A stretch of 64,000 bases of DNA, taken from Tulasnella sp. 424 (Eukaryota; Basidiomycota; Agaricomycetes; Cantharellales; Tulasnellaceae). The translations under genes were made by a program, and so were the position numbers. The notes below the pieces were generated by a model. The model searched no databases and was not told where the DNA came from. It was given only the letters and a program-made list of their open reading frames with translations. Every line of letters starts with the position of its first letter. The first letter of the stretch is position 1. The stretch covers positions 1 through 64,000 of the forward strand of contig WSUB01000013.1 of the NCBI GenBank assembly GCA_019633425.1, given 5' to 3'. Below, piece after piece: positions 34,601 through 47,900 of this stretch.

Positions 34601-37600
34601 ATGTGGATACGTCAAACACGGGTTGTGCTGCATGAAGAAGGGCACACCCTTTCGGCGCTCTTGCACATCTACCAGGTCGTTGTTGGTCATCCGGATGTTT
34701 TCTACGACTGTCGGAACTTCCTGGTTCCCTACATGACCACATCGTTGCCGAAGATCGGGTTGAAGGAGGCGCCTCTTAACAACACAGACTCTCGTGCACT
34801 TTCGTTGGACGTTGTCGATTTGATTCTGGCCTGGGAGAGGCGTCAACAAGCTGAGGCTGAAGCCATGGACACGTCGGAAGATGACAGTAAAGGTGGATCC
34901 TGGTCGACTCCTCTATCTCTCAGGGAGAACATCGTTAGCTACATCCTTCGCTTCATCACATCTATTCCGCTGGATCAATCAGGAACCAAAGGTGCTCTTG
35001 CCACTCGGGCGTTGGGTATACTCGACTACTTGCTGGGACCGCAAGGTTGGCCCGAGGTCACTGTCAAAATCACATTCTTCGTCAAAGTGTTCCAGCAGGT
35101 GCGTTCTAACTAGCTATCGACCCTATATGTTTCTAAATATCCCTTCCCCCTTTAGTTGGAGTTCGGTGAAAACGCGACAGCTCTTGCTCTCAACAACGCT
35201 AAAGCTCTCGTCATTGTTCTCAAGGACAAGGACGACGTATACTTCGCCGCGAACGCGTCGACCATCCAAACCTTGCTGGAGAAACCAATGATGGGCAATG
35301 ATTCCTCTCTACACGAAACCCTACAGCCCGTACTGAACCGACTACTGGCCGCCCTTCCTCCGGCTGATGAAGGATCCGCAGATCAAGCGACGAAAACCTT
35401 ATATACCTGGGTTGAGAACACCGTCAACGAAGGCCTCAAAGCCCACACCAACCTGTCAGGCACCCTCGCTATCCTTCATTCTCTAGTCCTTGTACAGCCG
35501 AAACGACTAGAAGGATTCGCTGCCGCCCTGATGAAGACTTTGACCCGTCTGACCAGGGAGTACACTCAAGGGCCGCCGGCTGGGTTGGAGCTATACATCC
35601 CCCCGATTAAAGCTTGCCTGGAGATCTGCAGGCCGAATGTTGGGTATTTGGGAGATCAACGCGGAGCCTTGCTCAAGGACATCGTTCAATTGGTCGAGAA
35701 ATCGCCCAGCACTTCCCTGTGCAAGTATCTGATGGAAGTGGTCAAGGAATGGATCATCGACAGGAAGGAAGCCATGTACCCCAACCTCAAAGAGAAAGCT
35801 TCTCTCATTCAACGTATGACAAGTTTCATGCGAGACGACGGGCTGCTAAACGACCTTCTCGGCATGGTCTTCGATATCTACAACGAGCCAAGCCTTCGCC
35901 GATCGGAACTCACAATTCGGCTCGAGCCCATTTACCTGCTGGGATGTCGTGCCAAGGACCCAGTCCTCCGAACCAAGTTCGTTGACATGTTCGATGACAG
36001 CCTGCCGAAGTCACTTTCCAGTCGGTTGCAGTTTGTCCTTGGATCCAGCAGTTGGGAACATCTAGGAGATCAGTATTGGATTCCGCAAGCGTTGGATCTC
36101 CTCCTCAGCTCGGCAGATGGTCACCTCCCGCTTCTTCCACTCTTCAAACAGCAGCATCAACCCACGTCCAATTTCAGCCAAACGGTAGCCAAGTCAAAGA
36201 TCGAGGACCTCCTTCGACCTGTCAGGACGCTTCTCCAGCTAAACTCTCAATGCACACATCAACTGTGGGTGTCAGTCTTCAAGTCGATCTGGGCGACTCT
36301 TTCGCGGAAGGAGCAACTAGACGTTACACGCTCCATGATTGCCCTCCTCAGCAAAGACTATCACTTCCGGCAGGTGGACACCAAAGTCAACGTCATCCAG
36401 TCGTTCCTTGTGGGAATACATGCCTGCTCTCCGCCTATGAGCCTTCCCCCCTACTTGGTCAAGTATTTGGGCAAGACATATAACGCATGGCATGTCGCAT
36501 TGGAAATCCTGCAAGCTTCCCTGGAGTCCTACCGCGAGGAAGAGACTTCCCGAGACGGTACATACGATGCCCTGGCCGAGATCTACTCAGAGTTGTCCGA
36601 GGATGATATGTTCTACGGTCTCTGGCGCCGGCGGAGCTTGTTCAACGACACAAACGTTGCGCTGTCTTTCGAGCAAGCGGGAATGTTCGCTGTGGCCCAG
36701 GCTCAGTATGAGGTTGCGCAAATCAAGTCCAGGAACGGGCACATACCTTTCAATGAGGCCGAATACTGCGTTTGGGAAGATCATTGGGTCCTTACTGCCC
36801 AAAAGCTGCAACAATGGGATATCCTATTCGATCTCGCTCGCGCCGAGGAAAATCCTGACTTGTTGCTGGAAAGCGCGTGGAGACATTTGGATTGGAATAC
36901 GGATAAAGAGACCATCGAAAGAGCACTAGGCGCCGTCTCCGATGTTGCCACTCCCAGGAGGCGTGTCTTCGAAGCCTACACTGCACTCGTGCGGTCCCAT
37001 GCCGCCGGCAACGGAGATCGGACCGAATTCATCCGACTGTGCGACGAAGCCATGCAACTGTCTCTGCGCAAATGGGCTGCCCTACCTGGCATCGTGTCCA
37101 TGTCCCATATTCCGCTTCTACAACACTTCCAGCAATTTGTCGAATTACACGAGGCTTCAGCGATTTTCACGGCACTTCAAAGCACAACTGGTCCGACCCT
37201 GGAACGGAAATCTGCCGAACTCAAAGGCGTTCTTCAAGCCTGGAGAGAAAGACTGCCCAACTTGTGGGACGATATCACCATTTGGAGCGATCTCGTCTCA
37301 TGGCGCCAGCATGTTTTCAACGCAATCAATAACACGTACCTTCCTCTTATTCCGCAAGTCCCACAGCCCAATCCCAATGTACCGGTCAACACCACATTCG
37401 GCTTCCGCGGTCATCATGAAACAGCCTGGATCATCAACCGGTTCGCCCACGTTGCACGAAAGCACCAGCTTCCAGATGTCTGTCATACATCTCTGGCAAG
37501 GATTTACACACTCCCCAACATCGAGATATCGGAGGCCTTCCTCAAGCTTCGTGAGCAAGCCCGTTGTCACTACCAGAATGCTGCCGAGCTCCATGCTGGT

Positions 37601-40515
37601 CTTGAGGTCATCAATAACACGAACCTCATGTACTTCTCCAATGCTCAGAAAGCCGAATTTTATACGCTCAAGGGAATGTTTATCGCGAAGTTAGGACACA
37701 ACGAAGAGGCGAACACCGCCTTCGGGCAGGCCGTTCAAACCGAGCTGAATTTGCCAAAAGCCTGGGCAGAATGGGGCCGCTACAACGACCGCCTCTTCAA
37801 GGACACGCCAACCGACATGTCTCTTGCCGCCAATGCCGTCAGCTGCTATCTGCAAGCCGCTGGTCTGTACAAGAGTGCCAAGACCCGCCCACTGATCATT
37901 CGTGTTCTCTGGCTGCTCAGCAACGACGATCAGCAGGCAACGGTCGCCCGAGCGTTCGACAACTACAAAGGTGACCTTGCCCTCTGGTATTGGATCACCG
38001 TGATCCCGCAGCTTCTGGTTGCCTTGACGTACAAAGAGACTCCGCACGCCAGGAACATGTTGATAAACCTGGCAAAGAGCTATCCACAGGTGAGACCCTT
38101 CTTTTTCGTATTTAAAGACGGGGGATTGATACTATCATTACTTAGGCGCTGTTCTTCCACCTGCGTACACTGAGGGAGGATATGATCCCCTTGAGGCGGA
38201 AACACATGGCCGCGATGGCAGCTCAAGCAGACAGTGCTAAAGCTGGAGACCCATCTGGCGCTAATGGCCAACAAACCAGCCCTACGCAAACATCTCCAGA
38301 AGGAAACGGCGGGAGAACCCCGGGAGTTCCAAACCAGGCGGCACGAGGTCCGCGATATGCATGGGAGAGTGTGGACGAGATTGTGGCGATCCTGAAGACG
38401 GCGTTCCCTCTTTTGGCCCTGACCATGGAGACTATGGTGGACCAGTTCGCTCAACGATTCAAGGCGACCCAAGAAGAGGAGCTTGTTCGTTATTTCAATG
38501 CCCTTCTCATGGAAGCTCTCCAGGTAAGGATGTTGCTTACAAGACGCGTGTATCCCTGCTGAAGCATCGCTCCAGTGTCACTCGCTGAGCGTTACCAACC
38601 AAGGAGTCGAGGAGCCCCCGCTGCCTCTGCAATGTCTCGACAACGTGACCCGATTTGCAGAGAGTGCTTTGAATCCGGAAACACGGGTTAGTCGCATAAA
38701 TCTATATCTGGTTAGATACGTGGGCTAAAAGTGAAACTTTCAGGCACTGTTCAAGGCCGATGTTATCGACTCCAAGCCCAACCTCCGCGAATACATCAGG
38801 AAGCTTCAGGTTTGGCGAGACAAGTACGAAAAGGTTCTCGAGGCGCGGCCACGACTGCAACCACTCGATGTGCTCAGTCATTGGCTAGTGGAGTTCCAGC
38901 ACAGTAAATTCGACGAAGTAGAAGTCCCAGGCCAGTACCTCGAGGTATGGATTGCCGGAATTATCAGATGAGATATAGTCTAACGACTACTTGCAGCACA
39001 AAGACACGAATAGTCACTTCGTTAAGATTGCCCGCTTTGCTTCGCAATATGAGCTTTGTCTTGGGATGGGCTTCTCCTACCGAAGGATCACCATCCTTGG
39101 TCATGATGGGACGAAACACTCTTTCATCGTGCAGCTCCCAACAAGCCGAACCAGCAGACGAGAAGAGAAGCTTCATCAATTATTCCGCATCTTCAACTCG
39201 TGAGTGTTCACGTCGGTCTCATTCATGAGCGTGGCTGACTTACTTCGATCCGAAAGCGTTCTCGTTCGTCGAAAGGAGACCAGAAAGCGTGTCCTCTCGT
39301 TCTACCTGCCTGCGGCGATCCCATTGAATCCTCAGCTCCGACTCCTGGAGAACGACTCCTCCGTTGTAGGCTTGCAAGACATCTACGATCAGCACCTCAG
39401 GGAGCTTGGCCTCAACAAGGAGGATCCAGTCATTCTTCATGCTGAGAAGTTCAGGGCCATTTTGGATCTTCAACACAAAGGGGTAAGCTACTTTACCTTC
39501 TCACATAAACTATACGGCTGATGTCTCTTTGTCCCCAGAACCCCAACAAGCAGGAATACATGAACCTTCGGATGGAGCTTTTCGATGTCGTCTCAGCGAA
39601 GATGGTGCCAAACAATATCCTCAGCACTGTGAGTTTCCTTGGTTGACAACTTGGAGGGCTGGTTATTGATGTATTCACTGGTTGCCGTGTAGTATATGGC
39701 TCGAAGCATGGCTGATGCCAACAATCTCTGGCTCTTACGCAAGCAATTCACGACCCAGATGGCGGCCGTTACCTTCCAATCGTACATCATGTGTTGTGTT
39801 ACTCGAACGCCGTCCCGTTACCATATCTCTCGCAGCACCGGTCAAATCTACATGTCTGACTTCACTCCTGGTATGGATTTATTACACCCTTACCGCATTA
39901 TGATCGCTTACGCCCCGCGTCCCTAGGCTACCGTCCCAACGTGGCACCCCTTGCTCTTGGCACGAATGAGGCTGTTCCGTTCCGGTTCACGCCAAACTTC
40001 CAGGCTTTCGTTGGTCCAATTGGGGTTGAGGGCATCATGACCGCTGGTATTATGGCAATCGGCAGAACCTTGTCTGAACCTGAGGTACGGATTGAATTCG
40101 TGCTTCCTTGTGAGCTCCGCGAGATTAATTCTACCCTTTTTTCACTGGTAGTATGATCTCGAGCAACAACTCGGCCTTTTCATCCGTGACGACCTGATCG
40201 CCTGGCACGCTCTGAATAACAAGCAAATCAACGGAGAACCGGCACTGAAACCCATGGTCGCTGGCATTGTTGACCAGATTTGCAAGAAGGCGGAACTCTT
40301 GTCTTGCCGCGTTGAGCGTGAAGGAGCGGTAAGTGACTCTTTGAATTCCCCTGCATCATCGCCCTCTAACATCTCCACGGCTGCGATAGGCGGGTGCACC
40401 AACAAATCAAGCCTACAGTACGACAGCTGTGCAGAGTGTTGTCAGCTTGGTCTCGACTGCAACGAACCCTCAACTCTTGTCTCGTATGGCGGAGCAATGG
40501 CTGCCTTGGCTCTAA
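28700..40515 (+). CDS. TRA1: SAGA/NuA4 subunit Tra1 (TRRAP), PIKK-family pseudokinase
   Basis: Nineteen exons: 28700-28769, 28843-29450, 29512-29646, 29708-29851, 29908-30562, 30620-31827, 31898-33003, 33055-35098, 35156-38089, 38146-38523, 38576-38686, 38744-38944, 38997-39199, 39257-39482, 39539-39628, 39693-39870, 39927-40084, 40152-40328 and 40390-40515. The sum is 3583 aa; yeast Tra1 has about 3744. HEAT-like helical repeats fill most of the protein, followed by the FAT domain (FFHLRTLREDMI region). The kinase-like domain lacks HRD and DFG; the loop region reads YHISRSTGQIYMSD. A FATC tail ends WLPWL. Tra1 is the activator-binding scaffold of the SAGA and NuA4 acetyltransferases. The first intron appears to use a GC donor (GCAG|GCGAGT). 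A Lys/Glu run sits in exon 5. Confidence 0.95.
30336..30430 (+). repeat. Lys-Glu coding microsatellite in TRA1
   Basis: About 95 bp of AAGGAG/AAAGAG units encoding a KE-type run of about 30 residues, interrupted once by GG. It lies within exon 5, probably a flexible charged loop. It is likely to vary in length between strains. Confidence 0.85.
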
Positions 40516-40901
40516 AGAACTCTTCATCCTCGATTTTCAACTCGATTACGCCTTGTCCTCTTAACAATTCTCCCTCCCCCTTGTTTTTGCTTTGTACTAC
40601 CTCCTACCGTGTTGTGTGTATGTAGCTTCGCTTTTGTCGTACGCCGCTGCTTGCTTTGCCCTAGGGTGTGATGGACCAAACAAGGGATGTGCGGACTGCG
40701 CGCTTCATCGCCTTAGGCTTCCGACCACCTGCGTCTTGCGCCGCAAAACTGCGGCACGTCTTCAGACCTCCCACCACAAGACTCCCGGTATATAATACGG
40801 CCAACGGATTCCACCTCTAGATTGTTATTTTAACATCCCAGCCCGGTGGCGTTAATCACTGTTTCGCAAGCACAACCCATCATCAAAGCTCAACTGCAAC
40901 G
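40516..40901. other. Intergenic region TRA1-verprolin with TATA box
   Basis: Holds the TRA1 3' flank (T-rich after the stop) and the verprolin promoter. TATATAAT at 40789-40796 lies 106-113 bp upstream of the verprolin ATG. No other gene is seen. Confidence 0.55.
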
Positions 40902-42517
40902 ATGGACAGCAAGCTTCTTCAAGAAATCCAAAAGGGCAAAGGTCTACGGAAGGCCGTTACTAACGATCGCAGTGCTCCCGTGGTTGATGGTGAGGAGGTT
41001 TTATTTCCTCCTTTGGGCGTATATGGAAGGGGATTTAGAATCTGACTGCCCTATCTTGAAAACCCCATGTCGTTGTCGTTGACTAGGAGCAAAGAAACCC
41101 GCCGGTGGAGGTGCCGCAGCGATGTCGTCTGGACTTGGCAAAGTAGTCAGCAGCGGTTCTTCGGGGCCTCCGATGATGGGTGGTGGGCCTCCTCAGCTTG
41201 CTGGGTTATTGGCAGGAGGTATTCCGAAGCTCAAACCCGCTGGTCAGTCCAACCTAGGTGAGTGCTGTCCTTTCATTTTGAAGCGCATCTTGGATTGCCC
41301 AGTGGATCAAAATGTTCATGTTCGTGGCCATTGCAGGAAAACCGCCATCGCTAGGAAGGCCGCCTCCTGTGCCGCGGTCGACTACTCTCCCTCCGCCTCC
41401 TGCAGCCCCGACGCAACCTCCCCCGCCCCCTCCCGGCCGACCCAGTCCTGCTCCTCCAGCAAGATCCACTCCACCGCCACCACCGCCGCCACCCGCTAGA
41501 GCTAGTCCTGCGCCGCCTCCGCCTGCTCCCCCGTCGGTTCCATCTCCGGCTCGAAAGTTCACAGCTCCGGTGAGTGGCGTTCCCAGCTTCGTCCCAACAG
41601 CACTTTAACCAGATTTGGACTTTTTTTTTTTTGTTTCACTTTAACAGCCTCCGAGAGCCGAAACGCCTCCCGACGACCGACTTCCGCTTCCCCCGCGCAG
41701 GGCATTGCCGACTCCTGCTCCTGCCATAGATGGAAGCGATGGTAGCAACCCACCTTCACCTGGCCCTGGCAGACCTGCTCCGCCAGCTTTACCAGCTCGG
41801 TCGGTTCCGGCGGTCCCACCGCGGAAACCTAGTTTAGCGACGAAACCCAAGCCGCCGCCTCCACCGCGTCCAGCGTCCTTGCTACCGAACGGGACGTCGT
41901 CGTCGTCGCCTGGGAGAGCAGTGCCCCCGCCTCCTCCTGCACGAGGACCCGCTCAATTTGGGAGTGTGGTCAAGGCTCCGGCTATTGTAGAAACTACTTA
42001 CGAGGCGCCTCCAGCACCCTCGCCTAGAAACCTCGCGCCTCCAGGCCCACCACCTCCGCCTCCGGGACCTTCGCCCATTCGCGGACGTTCTGTCTCAGGA
42101 GGAAATCCCGCACCTGTCGCGCCGCCGCCTCGTCCTCCTGCAGCTCCCTCGCCCGCAGCGATGCTCAGGGCTCAGAACACCGGTGGACCCCCGCTGCCTC
42201 CTGCGGCATCTCCTGCTATGGCAGCTTTAAGGGCACAACACACGGGTCCGGCGAATTTCCCCTCTCGAGCCCCTCAGAGACGCAGTAAGTAATAATGGGC
42301 CAAGCCACCCTCCACCGTCGGCATAGTAAGCAACTTCGGCTGATCCGCGCGTGGTTTGTCATTTGCTATAGTTCCATCACCGCCCCCGACGTCTGGCAAC
42401 CATACGTGGCCTAAGCGGGAAGACTTCCCTGAGCCACATCCATTTGACGGCAAGAAGAAGTCTTACCCAAGCGGGAGCCGAAGTGGGAGCGAGTTCAGAT
42501 TGACGGAGATCGAGTGA
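40902..42517 (+). CDS. VRP1: Verprolin/WIP-like actin-regulatory protein (WH2, proline-rich)
   Basis: Exons are 40902-40989, 41087-41257, 41337-41569, 41648-42284 and 42372-42517; 424 aa. The N-terminal WH2 motif is LLQEIQKGKGLRKAVTNDRS, which binds G-actin. The long middle is proline-rich (PPPPP runs, PPLP, PPxR segments), suited to SH3 and profilin partners. The C-terminus (KREDFPEPHPF) resembles the WASP-binding end of verprolin/WIP. The family links actin monomers to WASP/Las17 and Arp2/3 at endocytic sites and hyphal tips. Unlike yeast Vrp1, no proline-rich block precedes WH2 here. The ATG chosen sits a short distance after a TATA box, but a small upstream coding exon cannot be excluded. 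Confidence 0.85.
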
Positions 42518-42877
42518 CTTTGATTTGTCGACCGGCGTAATAGCAGAGTTCTCGGCTTTTGATTAAGCAAATTGTCTGTACGATATGTCGCATAACGTGG
42601 ACCTGCCACGTCCTAGAAGAAGTAATTCTGTTTCTCGATGGGTTTCGCCGCCGCTCTCAACATCCTGGAAATGTTCCGAATGCTCGGGGAATCCGCGTAC
42701 TTACGACGTGACACGGCGACTCGGGGGGCAAATTTCAAACTCCGCACCCGGCTACGTGTCAGTAAATCAGCGCTTAAAAAGTCGCTTTGAGCGCGGACCA
42801 ACAACCAGCACCTCACTCATCTTCTTCCCTCCTCATCCTCTTCTCCTTCACTCAACCACCCAAAAACAAAACTCAAA
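42518..42877. promoter_or_regulatory. Promoter region of PDI1 with clustered ACGTG cores
   Basis: 360 bp between verprolin and PDI1. ACGTG cores occur at 42595-42600 (ACGTGG), 42606-42611 (CCACGT, reverse), 42715-42720 (GACGTG) and 42754-42758. Such cores are part of unfolded-protein-response elements bound by Hac1/XBP1-type bZIP factors. A pyrimidine-rich tract with 'actcaaa' precedes the ATG. Confidence 0.45.
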
Positions 42878-44640
42878 ATGCGTTTCTTCTCCTCGGTCGG
42901 ATCTGCTGTCCTCGTCGGCGCCGTACGTTCATTCACCACTTCCAAGACGCGTTTCCGTGTTGCTGACCCATCGAACCCATTTAGAGCTTAGCCGCTGCTG
43001 CCTCTGACATTCTTGACCTCACCTCGGAAAACTTTGAGAGCACCGTGAACAAGGAGTCGCTCATCCTCGTTGAATTCTTTGCACCATGGTCATTACACTA
43101 GTCCGAATCTACGTGTCAACGCCAGCAGCTGACATTATCCCTCGTCACCAGGTGCGGACACTGCAAGTCCCTCGCTCCCCAGTACGAGGAAGCTGCCACC
43201 ACTTTGAAGGAGAAGGGCGTCCCACTCGCCAAGGTCGACTGCGTTGACCAGGCTGACCTCTGCAGCGCGCAGGGTGTCACTGGCTACCCGTGAGTTGTCC
43301 CGTTTTGGGTGTTCATTACGTGTCCCGAACAATCCTGACCACGTCTTCAAACCACAGGACCCTGAAGGTCTTCAGGAACGGCGAGTCCTCCACCTATGGT
43401 GGCCCACGCAAGGCTGATGGCATTATTGCCTACATGCTCAAGTAAGCGGGTGTACAGCTTACGCGCCGGAAAGCACTGGTTTCTGACCAAGCATTCCACC
43501 CCTTATAGGCAATCCCTCCCCGCTGTTAGCGACGTCACTGCCGCCAACCACGAGGAATTCAAGTCCACCGACAAGGTCGTCGTCGTTGCCTACCTCGGCT
43601 CCAAGACCGACGCTCCTGCTCCTGCTTTCTCCGAGGTCGCTGAGAAGCACCGTGACGACTACCTCTTCGGTATCTCCACCGACGAGCAGGCCGCCAAGAT
43701 CGCTGGCGTCCAGGCCCCAGCCATCGTTGTCTACCAAAAGTTCGACAACGGTCGCGCTGACTTCCCCGTCAACGGCATCAAGAACACCAACGTCGAGGTC
43801 CTCGAGAAGTTCATCCTCGACAACTCGGTCGCTCTCCTCGACCAAGTTACCGGCGAGAACTACCCAGCCTACGCCCAGACCGGTCTTCCTCTCGCTTACA
43901 TGTTCATCGACCCTTATGATGAGAAGCTCCAGGAGCACATTGACGCCATCAAGCCCATTGCCAAGAAGTACAAGGGCAAGATCAACTTCGTCTGGATCGA
44001 CGCTATCAAGTACGCCGACCACGCCAAGACTCTCAACCTCAAGATGGACAACTGGCCCGGATTCGTCATCCAGGACATCGAGGGTGGAACCAAGTACCCC
44101 ATGTCTGGTGTTGTTCCTTCCTTCTCTACCGTCGAGGACTGGACCACCAAGTTCGCCGCTGGCACGCTCGAGCCCTCGCTCAAGACCGCTGAGGTCCCCG
44201 CGGAGAACGACGGCGCCGTCAAGGTTGTTGTTGGCTCCGAATACAACAAGATCGTCCTCGACGACTCCAAGGACGTCTTCGTCGAATTCTACGCTCCATG
44301 GTGCGGTCACTGCAAGCGCCTCGCTCCTACCTGGGAGGAGCTCGGTGAGCACTATGCTGGCGTGAAGGACAAGATCACCATCGCCAAGATGGACGCCACC
44401 GAGAACGACCTTCCCCCAAGCGCTCCCTTCAAGATCGCTGGCTTCCCCACTCTCATGTTCAAGCCCGCCGGAAGCTCCGACTTCCTCCAATACGACGGTG
44501 AACGCACTTTCGATGACCTCGTCAAGTTCGCTAGCCAACACGCCAAGAACGACGTCACCCCACCTCCCAAGCCTTCCTCTGAGGCTGCCGCCGCTACCGA
44601 GACCCCCGAGGCTGAGAAGGCTAAGCACGAGGAATTGTAA
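42878..44640 (+). CDS. PDI1: Protein disulfide-isomerase
   Basis: Exons are 42878-42922, 42985-43088, 43152-43289, 43358-43441 and 43509-44640; 500 aa, the usual length. A signal peptide ([20 protein letters not shown]) is followed by the four thioredoxin-fold domains a-b-b'-a'. The two active sites are WCGHCKS (split by an intron after W) and, near residue 390, WCGHCKR. The C-terminus is an acidic, Ala-rich tail ending HEEL, an HDEL-type ER-retention signal. It forms and rearranges disulfides in the ER lumen. Codon use is strongly biased to C-ending codons, more than its neighbours, consistent with high expression. Confidence 0.97.
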
Positions 44641-44901
44641 AAAGGAATCGGGTTTTGGTTCCGTTGGTACCCCTGCTGCTGAGATCCCTTGGTTGTTGCG
44701 GACTTCCTTGCTGTATTATTTGCCCCCATATCTAATGTTATGATGCCCCTCGAGGATCGCTTGGTCAAACATTCGAAAGTGTGTGTCCGCCCATTGAGCT
44801 GTGTATTGATTGGAAAGAACTCCGTGGTGTGAGAATCAGCGCTAAGGTCCTCCTCATCACATCGCGGGACCGAAACGTCTCTGCATTCGACTCCTTCCAA
44901 A

Positions 44902-47900
44902 ATGGATTTCGCTTCTCAACTGAACCAGCTGTTAGGCATCGAGTCTGTTCAGCATACCAGTGCTGAAGATTTACTGAAAGAAATCGACGCTTGGCAGTCA
45001 GAAAGGTTAGCAGTGATATCGGCGACTGGGTGGAGGTCTCTCTGACTCCGGTAATTACAGGCAGAATGTCAAACCCAGTGCGTGTTAGCTCTTCAGAAGA
45101 CCGACTATTATGAATATTAAGCCTAGTCCATCAGATCTAGGACTTCTTGATGGTTATGAGCCCGTCGAGATCGTGGATGAATCGCCGACGCTCGATGTAT
45201 TCAGGTCACCCGGTCGCGGGACCGCGACGACCACTGCTGAGCCGTCGAGCAGCGCAGGACCGGCATCGCAAACTGTTCAAAAGCTTCGGGCGTACGTTAT
45301 CAGCCGATATGTTGAGACCCCTCGTCTTACTTGCTGACGCTCGTGATCCCGCATCTATGATCTTCGCCAGGAAACAAAACCTGCAGCAGCTACTTCCAAA
45401 CCTTGCCACGATCCTTCTTTCCAACAAGTCGGACGACGCTATTTCTGAAGAGATATTAGAACTTTTAGGCTTTGAGGAGATGGACTTGGTGTCGGACGTT
45501 CTTCGAGATCGTAAAGCTGTCGGACAAGAGGCGAGTCACGCCTTCCCCCATTGGGGCTGGGGCGTTTCTCATGGTTTCTTCGTCTTGGTTTCAGCTTTCC
45601 GGAGGGAAGGAAGTCTCGGATCCTACCTCGCTCGTACGCGAATCTGATGCCTTTTTGGAACGCGGCTCTGGTAAACGTGGTAAAAAAGTCAGACATAGGC
45701 ACGCCGATCGTGGTGGTGGTACGTCCTCGTACATGAAGTTCGACGGGACAAGACCGGAGCTGACCTCATTTTGTTGGACAAAGACGATGGTAAAATCAAT
45801 TTTACTGCTGCGGACGCTAAGCAACGGCTGCACGATCAGTTGGCTGCGAACGCCGCGAAACCACTCTTCTCCGGCACTGCGGTGCGGAAAACTCTTGCAG
45901 GTCAACGTCCCCATTGCATCTTCTGAGCTTCCTTTCATCGTTACAGGGACCCGAAGCCGAGGTCTACCCTCACGTGTATACTTCCTCAGCTATCCAAAGC
46001 GTCACCTCCTCGTACGGCTCCAAGTTCATTCTACCCCTGGGCACGACGCGGCACCTTGATGAACTCTGTGAAGAGGTCATCATACCACCCTCCAGACCTA
46101 TTCCTCCGAAAATCGACGAGAGGTTGGTACCGGTTGCTGAACTTGATCCCCTGCCCAAGGGATCCTTCCCTGTAAGTCAAGGTCTTACCGATGATTGGAG
46201 CTCTTGCTGATGCCGACTTAGGAGGGATACACGGAGCTTAACCGCATGCAATCGATCATTTACCCGACTGTATACAGAACGAACGAAAACCTTCTTATAT
46301 GCGGTGGGTTAAAGCTTCTCTCTGGCGATTTAGACTCATTTCCTGAATGAACTGCTCCTCATAGCACCGACGGGAGCTGTAAGATACAGTCCCCCTTTTA
46401 ATACGTGTAGACGAGTGCTCAGTTGTGATGTAGGGTAAAACGGACGTCGCGATGCTCAGCATTCTACGCGTCCTAGATCAGCACCGAACGCATCCTGAAG
46501 GCAACGTGACCAACTTGGGGTCGACTATCAATCGGGACGAGTTCAAGATCATTTACGTGTGGGTTTCTCTTACTTTTTGTTGCAAGAAAGGGTGCTGATG
46601 TACTTCTATAGGGCTCCAATGAAGGCTCTAGCGTCCGAAATTGTCCGCAAGCTTGGGCGAAGACTTGCTTGGCTGTCAATCCAAGTTCGCGAATTGACGG
46701 GTAGATACATTCTCAGATTTTGGTTCGGACCCTTTTCATAAATCTGACGCTTGGAGTGCAGGTGATATGCAGATGACGCGAGCAGAGATAGCCGAGACCC
46801 AAATCATCGTCACAACTCCAGAAAAGTGGGATGTCGTCACAAGGAAACCGACAGGAGAGGGTGAACTAGCCTCGGTGAGGTGTATTGGGTAATTATAAGC
46901 CCCTTGGGCGTTACACCTGACGAATGCCTCTTCAAGAAAGTGAAACTACTCATCATCGATGAGGTCCACCTCCTGAATGAAGAGCGAGGCGCCGTCATTG
47001 AAACCATTGTAGCCAGAACACTGCGTCAGGTACAGAGAAATCGCTGACATGCATTGTACGTTCTAACGCCTTCCTTGCGGATGCAAAAGGTCGAGTCCAG
47101 CCAATCCGTCATTCGGATTGTGGGTTTATCAGCAACATTACCCAACTACATCGATGTGGCTGACTTTCTCCGGTGAGCACGACTCTTCAACTTCCAACAA
47201 CACCTGTGTCTAACCATTTTTGTAGCGTCAATCGTTACGCTGGCTTGTTCTACTTCGATCAATCCTTCCGACCCGTCCCATTAGAACAGCACTTCCTTGG
47301 AGTGAAAGGAAAGACGAACAGCCCCCAGCAGAAGAAGAATCTCGACCGGATAGTCTACGAAAAGGTGCTGGAGCTTGTCCGAGAAGGCCACCAGGTCATG
47401 GTGTTCGTCCACGCGCGGAAGGAAACCGTTAAGTCCGCAATGGCGCTGAGCGAAACCATACTCGCAGAAGGGGTAGCCGAGGACTTCGACCCGACCGAGC
47501 ATCCGAAATGGGAGACTTTCAGACGAGATATCTCTGGGTCCAGGAATAAAGAAATGAAAGAGCTGTTCGAACATGGCTTTGGCATTCATCACGCAGGCAT
47601 GCTCAGGGCTGACCGCAACATGATGGAACGGATGTTTGAAGCTCGAGCTCTCAAGGTCGGAATGGATTTTTTGGACGCTTTATCGTTATGCTTAATCCTT
47701 GGCCCCGTCCTCTCATCAGGTTCTCTTCTGCACTGCCACTCTTGCTTGGGGTGTAAACCTGCCAGCCCATGCAGGTGCGCCGCGAGACCGTTTCCGATTT
47801 CTTCTATGTCTAACTTGTCCACAGTTCTTATCAAGGGCACGGATATATATGACAGTGGAAGAGGCCAATTTGTAGATCTCTCGGTCCTCGATGTACTCCA

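Noticed and set aside
35156..38089. Possibility that the two halves of the Tra1 region are separate genes
   Set aside because: All nineteen exons join with matching phases and the total length and domain order fit one Tra1 protein.
43459..44628. 389-codon minus-strand frame opposite PDI1
   Set aside because: Caused by strong C-ending codon bias in PDI1. The plus frame has both CGHC sites and HEEL.
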